From: Sneathiella chinensis
GTDB taxonomy: Bacteria; Pseudomonadota; Alphaproteobacteria; Sneathiellales; Sneathiellaceae
Reading direction: 5' to 3'
Assembly: GCF_012720115.1 (NCBI RefSeq)
Contig: NZ_VNWN01000007.1
Span: 62,001-126,000, forward strand
DNA: 64,000 bases
Shown here piece by piece: positions 18,666 through 26,952 of this stretch. The position numbers were made by a program, and so were the translations under genes. A model generated the notes under the pieces. It saw only the letters and a list, made by a program, of their open reading frames with translations, did no database searches and was not told the origin of the DNA. Each line of letters begins with the position of its first letter. The stretch's first letter is position 1.

Positions 18666-20879
18666 ATTTCTATCAGGCGTGCATATCTGCTTTTGGCCGG
18701 GTCCCTGCTTCTTGGGACCGCGTTGACCGCACCGGGGGCACAGGCCAATTCCGGTCAGGCAACAGCCACCCTTCTGGTGGATGATGGTATTGAACGGGAA
18801 AGCCGGGCTGTCGTTCCCCGCAGCAAACCTGATTTGAGAAATGTTCCGGTCCCCCGTCCCAATCCGGGGACCGTGGTGGCCAGTATTGCCCCCTCCCTTC
18901 CCGCAGCCGATGTACCGCTGCCCAAGGAACGGCCCGTCAGCCTGATCCTGCCGCCGAAACCCTTTGATACGGGCCTGATGTCCGCGAAAGACCGGAAAAT
19001 CTATACGCAGGCGTTCCGGGAAATGCGGCAGCGCAACTGGCAAAAGGCAATCTCGCTGGCGGATACCGCCAAATATGACCTGCCCGCCAAATATATCCGC
19101 TGGTCGTGGCTGAAAGCCTATAAGGGCGGCGCCAGTTTTCACGATATTACCTCGTTCCTGATCGACAATCCCGACTGGCCCTATCGGGGCACCCTGATGC
19201 GCCGCGCCGAAGAGGCGCTGGTCAATCCCGCCCCGGCGGACCGGACCCTGTCATGGTTCTCGGACCGGACCCCGCTTACCGGCATGGGGATGCTACGCTA
19301 TGGCGAAGCCCTCTTGAGTGTGGGGCAGAAAGACAAGGGACAGGACTGGATCCGACAGGCCTGGGCGGAAGGAAATTTCAGCGAGGGTCTGGAAAAGCAG
19401 TTTCTTGCCTCCCACAAGGACAGGCTAACCAAGGCGGATCATGAGGCCCGCATGGACCGGTTGCTGTGGGATCACCGCGCCGATGATGCCATCCGTATGC
19501 TGGACCGGGTCGGCAGCACCGCCAAGAAACTGGCCGTGGCCCGTATTCGCCTGATGCGCATGAAAGGCAATGTGGACGCCGCCATCAACAACATCCCCGC
19601 CGAATTCCAGAATGATCCGGGCCTGCTCTATGAACGCACCCGCTGGCGGCGGCGCAAGGGCATGCACGAAGGCGCACAGGAAATTCTTCTGGGTCTGAAC
19701 GGCGATGCCTCCAACCCCGAATTATGGTGGACAGAACGGCACATCCAGTCCCGGAAACTCCTGCATAAGGGATATGTGTCCGAGGCGTACCGGCTGGCCA
19801 GTCAGCATGGCCTGACGACCGGGGCCGATTTTGCTGCGGCGGAATGGCTTTCCGGCTGGATTTCGCTCCGCTTCCTGCATGATTACAAGGTGGCGCTGGA
19901 TCACTTCACCCGCTTCTATAACAATGTCAGCTATCCCATCAGCCGGGCGCGCGGTGCCTATTGGACAGGCCGGGCCTATGCGGCCCTGAAGGACAAACGC
20001 TCTGCCCAGTACTGGTATGAGGAAGCCACCCGCTACGCCACCACCTTCTATGGGCAGGTCGCCCTTGGCGAGCTTGGCAAATACCATATGCCCAGCATTC
20101 CGGTCACCCCGCACCCTGATACGGCCACCCGCAAGGCGTTCGAGAAAAACGAACTGGTGCTCATCTCCCGGCATCTGGCAGAACTTGGCGAAGGACGCCG
20201 TTCAAGGCCGTTCCTGCTGGCCCTGACCGAACAGGCGAAAACCCCGCAGCAATATGCCTATTTCAGCGAACTCGCCCATACCATCGAGCGCCCCGACTAT
20301 GCGGTGACCGTGGCCAAGCGGGCGTCACAACTGGGAACGGAACTAACCCATATCAGTTGGCCGACCCACACCCCGACCACGGAAAAGCCCCCCATTGAAA
20401 AGCCGCTGGTTCTGGCCATCACCCGGCAGGAAAGCGCCTTCGCCGCCGATGCGGTGTCCCATGCGGGTGCCCGGGGCCTGATGCAGTTGATGCCGGCAAC
20501 GGCCAAGTCTGTTTCGCGCAAATTGAACCTGTCCTATTCCACGTCGCGCCTGACGGCCGACCCGGCCTATAACACCCTTCTTGGCAGCACCTATCTTGGC
20601 AACCTGATCGACCGGTTCGACGGCTCCTATATTCTGGCCATCGCGTCCTATAATGCGGGCCCCGGTCGGACAAACCAGTGGATCCGCGAATGGGGCGATC
20701 CCCGCCTTGGCGAAATTGACAATATCGACTGGATCGAGCTGATCCCCTTCTCGGAAACCCGCAACTATGTCCAGCGGGTGATGGAAAACCTTCAGGTGTA
20801 CCGGCAGCTTCTGGGAAATAACGAACGGCAGCTTGTCCAGATTGCCGAAGACCTTGATCGGGGTCGGTCCCTGAATTAG
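18666..20879 (+). CDS. slt: Soluble lytic murein transglycosylase (Slt), apparent ATT start
   Basis: A periplasmic lytic transglycosylase that cleaves peptidoglycan glycan strands with 1,6-anhydro product formation. A long helical superhelical domain precedes the C-terminal SLT catalytic domain, with catalytic glutamate in TRQESAF (Glu589) and motifs ARGLMQLMPATA, YNAGPGR and ETRNYVQRV. The first ATG/GTG/TTG in frame is a TTG at 18693 inside the signal sequence with no ribosome-binding site. Nine codons upstream an ATT at 18666 follows a strong GAGGGGAGG (18651-18659) at ideal spacing and gives ISIRRAYLLLAGSLLLGTAL, a complete signal peptide. The mature protein likely begins after GAQA. Confidence 0.92.
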   Translation: MSIRRAYLLLAGSLLLGTALTAPGAQANSGQATATLLVDDGIERESRAVVPRSKPDLRNVPVPRPNPGTVVASIAPSLPAADVPLPKERPVSLILPPKPFDTGLMSAKDRKIYTQAFREMRQRNWQKAISLADTAKYDLPAKYIRWSWLKAYKGGASFHDITSFLIDNPDWPYRGTLMRRAEEALVNPAPADRTLSWFSDRTPLTGMGMLRYGEALLSVGQKDKGQDWIRQAWAEGNFSEGLEKQFLASHKDRLTKADHEARMDRLLWDHRADDAIRMLDRVGSTAKKLAVARIRLMRMKGNVDAAINNIPAEFQNDPGLLYERTRWRRRKGMHEGAQEILLGLNGDASNPELWWTERHIQSRKLLHKGYVSEAYRLASQHGLTTGADFAAAEWLSGWISLRFLHDYKVALDHFTRFYNNVSYPISRARGAYWTGRAYAALKDKRSAQYWYEEATRYATTFYGQVALGELGKYHMPSIPVTPHPDTATRKAFEKNELVLISRHLAELGEGRRSRPFLLALTEQAKTPQQYAYFSELAHTIERPDYAVTVAKRASQLGTELTHISWPTHTPTTEKPPIEKPLVLAITRQESAFAADAVSHAGARGLMQLMPATAKSVSRKLNLSYSTSRLTADPAYNTLLGSTYLGNLIDRFDGSYILAIASYNAGPGRTNQWIREWGDPRLGEIDNIDWIELIPFSETRNYVQRVMENLQVYRQLLGNNERQLVQIAEDLDRGRSLN

Positions 20880-20882
20880 CAA

Positions 20883-20925
20883 GGGGCGCGCCCGCGGCCC
20901 CGTCCGGGGGGCGGTTTTGCGCCCC
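20883..20925 (+). terminator. Possible terminator after slt
   Basis: A GC-rich region with an outer pair GGGGCGC (20883-20889) and GCGCCCC (20919-20925), and a further internal C-run/G-run pairing. There is only a short internal T tract, so it could be a terminator or simply a stable hairpin. Confidence 0.35.
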
Positions 20926-21012
20926 ACCGGATATCCCTTGCAATAACGGGAAATTCAACCCACATTCTGACAGTGCCGGGAGGGGCACAAACAGATAAGG
21001 GACATAAATCCG

Positions 21013-21699
21013 ATGACAGACCAGCCATTATCGGGGATCAAGGCCTGCGTGTTTGACGCCTATGGCACCCTGTTCGATGTGAATGCCGCCGCCCGTCAGG
21101 AACAGGACCGCCTTGGCGAGGCCTGGGAGCAGATTGCCGACCTCTGGCGCATGAAGCAGTTGCAATATACCTGGCTGCGCAGTCTTCAGGACAATTACGC
21201 GGATTTCTGGCAGGTCACGGGCGAGGCGCTTGATTTTGCGCTGGCATCCGTGGGCATGACAGACCCGCGCCTGAAATCCCGCCTGATGGACCTGTATCTG
21301 ACCCTGTCCGCCTATCCAGAAGTGGCCGACACCCTGACCAAACTCAACAATGCCGGAATGCGCTGCGCCATCCTGTCCAATGGATCACCGGACATGCTGA
21401 ATGCCGCCGTGCGCAATGCAGGCCTCACCGACCTTCTGGACGGGATTTACTCGGTGCAGGACGTCAAGGTCTTCAAGCCCCATCCCAAGGTCTATCAGCT
21501 TGCTGTTGATCGGCTGCATGTGGATGCCCGCCAGATCTGTTTTCAGTCGTCCAACGGCTGGGATGCCTATTCCGCACGGGACTTCGGCTTTCGGGTTATC
21601 TGGTGCAACCGCTTCAATCAGGCAGCAGAGCGCATCCCCGCCCCGCCGGATCATCAGGTGACAAACTTGCGGGACATCCTGCCCCTGCTTGGGGTTTGA
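21013..21699 (+). CDS. Haloacid dehalogenase, type II (HAD superfamily)
   Basis: A 228-residue cytoplasmic HAD hydrolase. The nucleophile motif is VFDAYGTLFD with Asp15; motif II is ILSNGS, motif III a lysine in VFKPHP, and motif IV/acidic site SSNGWDAYSARDFGF. The SNGWD form and overall length match L-2-haloacid dehalogenases, which convert L-2-haloalkanoates to D-2-hydroxy acids. Many such enzymes act on other small substrates, so the substrate is not certain. The start follows AGATAAGGGACATAAATCCG, with AAGGGA 9-10 bases upstream. Confidence 0.9.
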   Translation: MTDQPLSGIKACVFDAYGTLFDVNAAARQEQDRLGEAWEQIADLWRMKQLQYTWLRSLQDNYADFWQVTGEALDFALASVGMTDPRLKSRLMDLYLTLSAYPEVADTLTKLNNAGMRCAILSNGSPDMLNAAVRNAGLTDLLDGIYSVQDVKVFKPHPKVYQLAVDRLHVDARQICFQSSNGWDAYSARDFGFRVIWCNRFNQAAERIPAPPDHQVTNLRDILPLLGV

Positions 21700-21742
21700 C
21701 CAGCCCCATGCCCTCTTTCTTTTTTACGGACCATAACCAGCG

Positions 21743-22612
21743 GTGACACAGACCATGACTTTCAAGGAATGCCACTATAAAAGCGCCGACGGGCTTGATC
21801 TTTATTACCGCACCTATGGCGAGGAGACGGACCGGGCGCCGCTGGTCTGTCTTTCCGGCCTGACGCGCAATTCCGGAGATTTTGATGATTTCGCCCATCG
21901 ATATTGCCGGGATCGCCGGGTCTATGCCCTTGACTATCGGGGACGGGGAAAATCCGCCTATGACCCGGATTATCGCAACTACAATCCCCAGACCTATATT
22001 GCCGACGTGCTGCAATTCCTGACCGTTCTCGGCATCGACCGGGCGGTTCTGGTGGGCACCTCGCTTGGCGGCATCATCTCCATGGCCCTTGCCGCCATGG
22101 TACCGGACCGGATTTGCGGGGTTGTCCTGAATGATATCGGCCCTGAAATCAATGCCGCGGGCGGCAGCCGCATTGCCGGTTATGTGGGCAAGGATATCCG
22201 CTTTGACACATTGGAACAGGCAGCGGAGGCCCAGAAAACCCAGTTTCTGTCCGCCTATCCCGATCTTGTCGATGCGGGATGGATGAAAACCACCCTGCCC
22301 GCCTTCATTCTGGATGCGGCTGCGGGGAACTACCGCCCCAACTATGATCTTGCCATCGGCAAGGCCCTGCTGGAACAGGTGCAGGAAGACAATCCGGTTG
22401 ACCTGTGGCCGTTTTTTAAGGCACTAAAGAGCATACCGACACTCGCAATACGCGGGGCTCTTTCCGATGTGCTGAGCGAAGAAGTCTTCGATAAAATGAA
22501 GGCCGCCCACCCGAATATGGAGCATGTCACAATCAAAAACCGGGGTCATGTGCCACAGCTTGACGAACCGGAAGCCTTGGAAAAATTGGATGAGTTTCTT
22601 GAACGAGTTTGA
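21743..22612 (+). CDS. Alpha/beta hydrolase
   Basis: A 289-residue alpha/beta-hydrolase-fold protein with the nucleophile elbow GTSLGG (Ser107), oxyanion-region motif VCLSGLTRNSGDF and a C-terminal catalytic histidine in NRGHVPQLDEPEAL. The substrate is unknown; esters, lactones or C-C bonds are possible. The GTG at 21743 is the longest start; an ATG at 21755 would remove four residues and is equally plausible. The gene overlaps the following dehydratase gene by 23 bases, indicating an operon. Confidence 0.87.
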   Translation: MTQTMTFKECHYKSADGLDLYYRTYGEETDRAPLVCLSGLTRNSGDFDDFAHRYCRDRRVYALDYRGRGKSAYDPDYRNYNPQTYIADVLQFLTVLGIDRAVLVGTSLGGIISMALAAMVPDRICGVVLNDIGPEINAAGGSRIAGYVGKDIRFDTLEQAAEAQKTQFLSAYPDLVDAGWMKTTLPAFILDAAAGNYRPNYDLAIGKALLEQVQEDNPVDLWPFFKALKSIPTLAIRGALSDVLSEEVFDKMKAAHPNMEHVTIKNRGHVPQLDEPEALEKLDEFLERV

Positions 22613-23591
22613 ATTCACCCCCACCTACGACACCGTTTGTCAGGCCGCAGACCGGATCCGGGACGTGGTCGTCCGAACCCCGCTTCTGGAAAGCCCGGCG
22701 CTTAACAAGAAAATTGGCGCCCGGTTGCTGGTCAAATGCGAAACCCTGCAAGTGACCGGCTCCTTCAAGTTTCGCGGGGCCTATAACGCCATTAGCTCGC
22801 TGCCCGATGAGGTACGCGCTCGCGGCGTCTTCGCCTATTCCAGTGGCAACCACGCCCAAGGCATCGCCCATGCGGCAGAGATGATGAATATTCCCGCCAC
22901 CATCCTGATGCCGGAAGACAGCCCCGCCATCAAGATCAGCAACACCCGCGGCTATGGGGCCACCGTGGTCACCTATGACCGATACACGGAATCCCGCGAG
23001 GAAATCGGCGCACGAATTGCGGAAAAAGACGGCCTGACCCTGATCAAGCCCTATGACAATCCGGCCATTGTATCCGGTCAGGGGACCATCGGTCTGGAAA
23101 TTGCCCAGCAGTTGAAGGAAAAAGGCCTGACCGCCGATTACCTGTCCGCCCCGTGCGGTGGTGGGGGGTTGATCAGCGGCATTACCCTTGCCATGGCAAA
23201 GGAAAGCCCGACCACCCGCCTGATTGCGGCTGAGCCGGAAAATTTCGACGACACCACACGGTCCCTCGCCCTTGGCGAACGGGTCAGCAATGAGCCCGGC
23301 CACCGCAGCATCTGTGATGCCATCGTCACCCCCATGCCCGGCGAGATCACCTTCCCCATCCTGCAAGGCAACGGGGTCACCGGTGTCTTTCTGACCGAAC
23401 GGGAAGTAACAAACGCAGTGCGAACCGCCTTTACCGATCTCAAGATCGTGGTGGAACCCGGCGGCGCTGTCGCCCTTGCCGCCTATCTGTCGGGCAAGGT
23501 GGATATCGCTGGCAAGACGGTGGTTGCCGTCTGTTCCGGCGGGAACGTGGATGCCCCTCTCTTTGCGGATATCCTGCTGGAAAAGCTCTAG
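22590..23591 (+). CDS. Threonine/serine dehydratase, PLP-dependent (fold type II)
   Basis: A 333-residue fold-type II PLP enzyme. The PLP lysine is in GSFKFRGA (Lys60) and the phosphate-binding glycine loop is CGGGGLISG. Other family segments are SSGNHAQG and ATILMPEDSPAIK. There is no C-terminal ACT domain, so it is the short catabolic-type threonine ammonia-lyase, or a relative such as 3-hydroxyaspartate ammonia-lyase or serine racemase. The ATG at 22590 overlaps the hydrolase gene; the upstream reading to 22524 lies within that gene. A clear terminator follows. Confidence 0.9.
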   Translation: MSFLNEFEFTPTYDTVCQAADRIRDVVVRTPLLESPALNKKIGARLLVKCETLQVTGSFKFRGAYNAISSLPDEVRARGVFAYSSGNHAQGIAHAAEMMNIPATILMPEDSPAIKISNTRGYGATVVTYDRYTESREEIGARIAEKDGLTLIKPYDNPAIVSGQGTIGLEIAQQLKEKGLTADYLSAPCGGGGLISGITLAMAKESPTTRLIAAEPENFDDTTRSLALGERVSNEPGHRSICDAIVTPMPGEITFPILQGNGVTGVFLTEREVTNAVRTAFTDLKIVVEPGGAVALAAYLSGKVDIAGKTVVAVCSGGNVDAPLFADILLEKL

Positions 23592-23601
23592 GATTCGGCA
23601 T

Positions 23602-23640
23602 AGGCCCGGCTTCTGGATATCAGGGCCGGGCCTGTTTTCC
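23602..23640 (+). terminator. Rho-independent terminator after the dehydratase gene
   Basis: A 9-base stem, AGGCCCGGC (23602-23610) with GCCGGGCCT (23625-23633), followed by a short GTTTTCC tail. It ends the HAD/hydrolase/dehydratase group. Confidence 0.7.
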
Positions 23641-24239
23641 GCCGATCAGGCCCCGATCTGTTGCAAAAAGACCTGATCCATTTGGATCATGCGTCCGTTT
23701 TTTCCCTGTTATTTTCACGCCATAGCAGGAATTATTCATCTGATAGAACTTGTTCCAAAATTGCGACAGGGGGGCAAAAAAAATGCGCCCGCCTTGCCCC
23801 TACCCCAACAGTAAACACTAACATAAGTAGTAAATTACCTATATCTTTTGGGGTGATATTTTCCCTATTCTGCCAGCAACTTAAAAAGCCATGCCGGGCG
23901 GAAAAGCATTTTGCACACCGCCCCGCCCTTTTTCGGCGAAGGTCGGTTGCCAGCACCTCTCTCACGCTACCAGCCCTCTTTCCCACATCCTATTGATGTG
24001 AAAGGACGCAACGGCGTTCCTTTTCAAATAAACCCAATAAATCAATGAATAAAAACATTAAATGGAATCCCGTAAAACAACAGCGCACCCAGAATTATTC
24101 CCAATAACTAGAAAAACGACCAAGAAATTGACGCAATAAATTAAAAATACACCGCAATAAAAAAGAACAAATAGTACAACTTTACAGATTAATGGCATGA
24201 CCATAACCTCCCTTTATTAACACAAAGGAGATTTTCACC
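23641..24239. other. AT-rich intergenic leader before the repeat-protein gene
   Basis: About 600 bases without a supported gene. It is markedly richer in A+T than the rest of the window, especially 24000-24220, with many A-tracts. A 111-codon reading at 23661-23996 has no ribosome-binding site and no recognisable features. The last 20 bases hold a strong AAAGGAG ribosome-binding site (24226-24232) for the gene at 24240. Such AT-rich leaders often mark silenced, regulated or acquired genes. I could not fix a -35/-10 pair. Confidence 0.6.
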
Positions 24240-24815
24240 ATGCCAAAAGCCCATACTCATACATCCCCCACCACCACTACCAACGCTTGTTTCAAGAAAG
24301 ACGCCCGCATTGCCGATCCCGGCACCGTGCGGATCGGCAACATGAGTCCCGCCTTCCGCGTCTCTCGCGATGCCTCGGCCAGCGTTCGGGATGATGAAAA
24401 ACTCCGGATCGGGAACATGAGCCCCGCCTTCCGTGTCTCTCGCGACGCCCCGGCCAGCGTTCGGGATGATGAAAAACTCCGGATCGGGAACATGAGCCCC
24501 GCCTTCCGTGTCTCCCGCGACGCCCCGGCCAGCGTTCAGGATGATGAAAAGCTCCGTATTGGCAACATGAGCCCCGCCTTCCGCGTCTCTCGTGATGCCC
24601 CGGCCAGCGTTCGGGATGATGAAAAACTCCGTATCGGCAACATGAGCCCCGCCTTCCGTGTCGCTCGCGATGCCCCGGCCAGCGTTCGGGATGATGAAAA
24701 ACTCCGTATCGGCAACATGAGCCCCGCCTTCCGTGTCGCTCGCGATGCCCCGGCCAGCGTTCGGGATGATGAAAAGCTCCGGATCGGCAACATGAGCCCG
24801 ATTTTCAAGCGGTAA
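24240..24815 (+). CDS. Tandem-repeat protein: 30-residue leader plus six 25-residue repeats and a partial one
   Basis: A 191-residue protein with no signal peptide. Residues 1-30 are polar and His/Thr-rich with the only cysteine (Cys17). From residue 31 come six near-identical 25-residue units built on RIGNMSPAFRV and then S/A-RDAPASVRDDEKL, ending in a shortened copy RIGNMSPIFKR. Differences between copies are mostly third-codon changes (cgg/cgt, atc/att, ggg/ggc, gac/gat), so the plus-frame protein is under selection. A strong AAAGGAG lies 8 bases before the ATG. The leader-plus-repeated-core plan resembles multi-core peptide precursors, or a repetitive scaffold. I know no family for it. 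An uncharacterised gene follows 43 bases downstream. Confidence 0.85.
   Translation: MPKAHTHTSPTTTTNACFKKDARIADPGTVRIGNMSPAFRVSRDASASVRDDEKLRIGNMSPAFRVSRDAPASVRDDEKLRIGNMSPAFRVSRDAPASVQDDEKLRIGNMSPAFRVSRDAPASVRDDEKLRIGNMSPAFRVARDAPASVRDDEKLRIGNMSPAFRVARDAPASVRDDEKLRIGNMSPIFKR
24330..24812 (+). repeat. Tandem array of 75-base coding repeats (6 full copies plus a partial)
   Basis: Units start at 24330, 24405, 24480, 24555, 24630 and 24705, each exactly 75 bases, with a partial seventh at 24780. There is no spacer and every unit keeps frame. Copies 5 and 6 share VARD in place of VSRD, suggesting recent duplication of neighbouring units. Confidence 0.97.
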
Positions 24816-24858
24816 ACTGACAGTAAACACCCAGCCTGTTCCCAGCAAGGAGATCTGT

Positions 24859-25668
24859 ATGCATCAGGACAGCCCGCGGCTGCCAGACACCCGGCCACAG
24901 GAGACAATTGTCAAATTCTTCCGGCTGATCCCTCACTGTCCGCTTCCGCAGCGTGCCGATCGCGCTGCGGGAGGGTTGTTGCCCACCCGGGCTTTTCGCT
25001 ATTGCGAGCCCATGACCACGGCCTCGGCCTTTGGCTGGTACGCTTTTGCGCCGCTGGATTTCAGTGTGGTCTGGGACGGGGTGGATATTCTCTGGACCTG
25101 GCCCGACGCGGACTCGTGGTATCCGCTGGATGCAGTGCAATTTCCCGATTTCAGGAAAACATTCGATGCGTCCTGCCCGGAAGCACTGCGCGGATATGCG
25201 CCGCCCTTCCTGTCCGCCCCGCCAGAGCCGGGGCTGCTGAAAATCTGGACGGGATTAATTGCCCGCACCGCACCCGACTGGCGCCTTTTGGTACGCGCCC
25301 CCGCCAACCTGCCCCGCAGTCTCAATTTTGAGCATTTCGAAGGCATTATCGAGACGGACCGCTGGTTTGGTCCGCTCTTTACAAACCTGCGCCTGACCAA
25401 AACGGATATCCCGATCCGCTTTCGTACCGATATGCCGCTGGTCCAGTTGCAACCCCTGCACCGGTCCGTTCTGGATGACAAAATGCTGAACAGTTTTGAG
25501 ATCGGCGAAAGCCTTGATGATCTGGACGCATCAGACTGGCAGGCCTATCACGACACGCTTGTCGCGCCGGGCGGCCCGCAGGATCGGGAACGGGGCCTCT
25601 ATGCCCGCACCTCCCGCCAGAACGCCAAAAAGGGAAGCCCGAGCGGCACGGAAGAGCCGCGCCGCTGA
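24859..25668 (+). CDS. Uncharacterised protein paired with the repeat protein (DUF6065-like)
   Basis: A 269-residue soluble protein. The core has several tryptophans and conserved-looking blocks: FRYCEPMTTASAFGW, DFSVVWDG, WTGLIARTAPDW, LLVRAPANLPRS and ETDRWFGPLFTNLRL. From memory this pattern matches an uncharacterised family catalogued as DUF6065, which I cannot confirm here. The C-terminus (last ~25 residues) is basic and low in complexity. An AAGGAG sits 8 bases before the ATG. It is the only gene co-directional with the repeat gene, so it may modify, bind or process the repeat protein; that role is inference. Confidence 0.8.
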   Translation: MHQDSPRLPDTRPQETIVKFFRLIPHCPLPQRADRAAGGLLPTRAFRYCEPMTTASAFGWYAFAPLDFSVVWDGVDILWTWPDADSWYPLDAVQFPDFRKTFDASCPEALRGYAPPFLSAPPEPGLLKIWTGLIARTAPDWRLLVRAPANLPRSLNFEHFEGIIETDRWFGPLFTNLRLTKTDIPIRFRTDMPLVQLQPLHRSVLDDKMLNSFEIGESLDDLDASDWQAYHDTLVAPGGPQDRERGLYARTSRQNAKKGSPSGTEEPRR

Positions 25669-25702
25669 AATCAGGCTTCCCCCAAAAGGGCAGGACGTTC
25701 CG

Positions 25703-26830
25703 TTACAGAATGTCGCCAAGCGCCTTGTTCAGATGGCTCAATGTGCGGTCCATATTATGCAGCTTGTCCAGACCGAACAGGCCAAGGCGGAAGGTTTGGT
25801 AATCGTCCGGTTCGTCACATTGCAGCGGAACACCCGCCGCAATCTGCACACCGATATCGGCAAATTTCTTGCCGTTGTGAACCTGACTGTCATCGGTATA
25901 GAAAACCGCAACGCCCGGTGCCTCAAACCCCGGTGCGGCCACACTGCGGAACTGCTTTTCGGCCATCAGGGCGCGCGCCTTGCGGCCCAATTCCCACTGT
26001 TCCTGCATGACCTTGTCAAAACCGTACTGTTCCGTTTCCTTTACCGTATCCCGGAAGCTGGCCAGCGCATCGGTTGGCAGGGTCGCATGATAGGCATATC
26101 CGCCGTTCTCATAGGCTTCCATGATCTCCACCCATTTCTTGAGATCACAGGCAAAGCTGGAACTGGTGGTTCCGTCAAGTCTTGTGCGGGCCTCGTCCCC
26201 CAGCATCACAAGACCGCAACAGGGCGAAGCACTCCACCCCTTTTGCGGGGCGCTGATCAGGATATCGATGCCGACCGCCTTCATGTCCACCCACACCGTG
26301 CCGGACGCGATGCAATCCAGAACGAACAGGCCGCCAACCTCGTGAATGGCCTCGGCCACGGCTTTCAGATAGTCATCCGGCAGGATGATCCCGGACGCAG
26401 TTTCCACATGGGGGGCAAACACAACATCCGGCTTTTCGCGGCGGATGGTCTCGACAACCTCCTCAACCGGGGGCGGTGCAAAGGCGGCCTGACGCCCGTC
26501 ATTGACCGGGCGGGCCTTCAGCACCGTGGAACTGGCCGGAATGTTGCACGCGTCGAAAATCTGGGTCCAGCGATAGCTGAACCAGCCATTGCGGATGACC
26601 AGTGTTTTCTTGCCTCCGGCAAACTGACGGGCCACTGCCTCCATGGCATAGGTTCCGCCGCCCGGCACAACGGCCACTGATGCCGCGTTGTAAACCGTTT
26701 TCAGGCTGCTGGAGATATCATTCATAACCCCTTGAAAAGACTTGGACATATGATTCAAGGAGCGATCCGTGAAAACCACGGAAAATTCCATCAGTCCATC
26801 CGGGTCCACATCCGGCAACAATCCACCCAT
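25703..26830 (-). CDS. Class V aminotransferase (alanine-glyoxylate / serine-pyruvate type)
   Basis: A 375-residue PLP enzyme of aminotransferase class V. The PLP lysine is in SAPQKGWS (Lys197), after the cofactor aspartate region in FVLDCIAS. VPGGGTYAMEAV near residue 55 matches the phosphate-binding segment of this group. Likely reactions are alanine or serine transamination with glyoxylate or pyruvate; the substrate pair is not settled. I chose the ATG at 26830 because AAAGGAG lies six bases before it; an ATG two codons upstream sits directly on that element. It is convergent with the 24859 gene. Confidence 0.88.
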   Translation of the reverse strand: MGGLLPDVDPDGLMEFSVVFTDRSLNHMSKSFQGVMNDISSSLKTVYNAASVAVVPGGGTYAMEAVARQFAGGKKTLVIRNGWFSYRWTQIFDACNIPASSTVLKARPVNDGRQAAFAPPPVEEVVETIRREKPDVVFAPHVETASGIILPDDYLKAVAEAIHEVGGLFVLDCIASGTVWVDMKAVGIDILISAPQKGWSASPCCGLVMLGDEARTRLDGTTSSSFACDLKKWVEIMEAYENGGYAYHATLPTDALASFRDTVKETEQYGFDKVMQEQWELGRKARALMAEKQFRSVAAPGFEAPGVAVFYTDDSQVHNGKKFADIGVQIAAGVPLQCDEPDDYQTFRLGLFGLDKLHNMDRTLSHLNKALGDIL

Positions 26831-26952
26831 TTCCATCTCCTTTGGCGACAGCGTTATTATTTCTTATCCTATTTCACTATTGAAATCGGGCAGAAAGCAC
26901 AAGAGTTTAATCCCCACCAGCACCCCAAAGACGATACACGGGGGATCAGGGG

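Noticed and set aside
23661-23996. 111-codon reading in the AT-rich leader
   Set aside because: No ribosome-binding site and no protein-like features; treated as noncoding.
24330-24812. CRISPR-like array
   Set aside because: Repeats are 75 bases, directly adjacent, in frame and without spacers, so they are protein-coding tandem repeats.
24189-24848. 219-codon minus-strand reading across the repeat array
   Set aside because: It is the complement of the plus-strand repeats; variation between copies is synonymous in the plus frame, and the plus gene has the ribosome-binding site.
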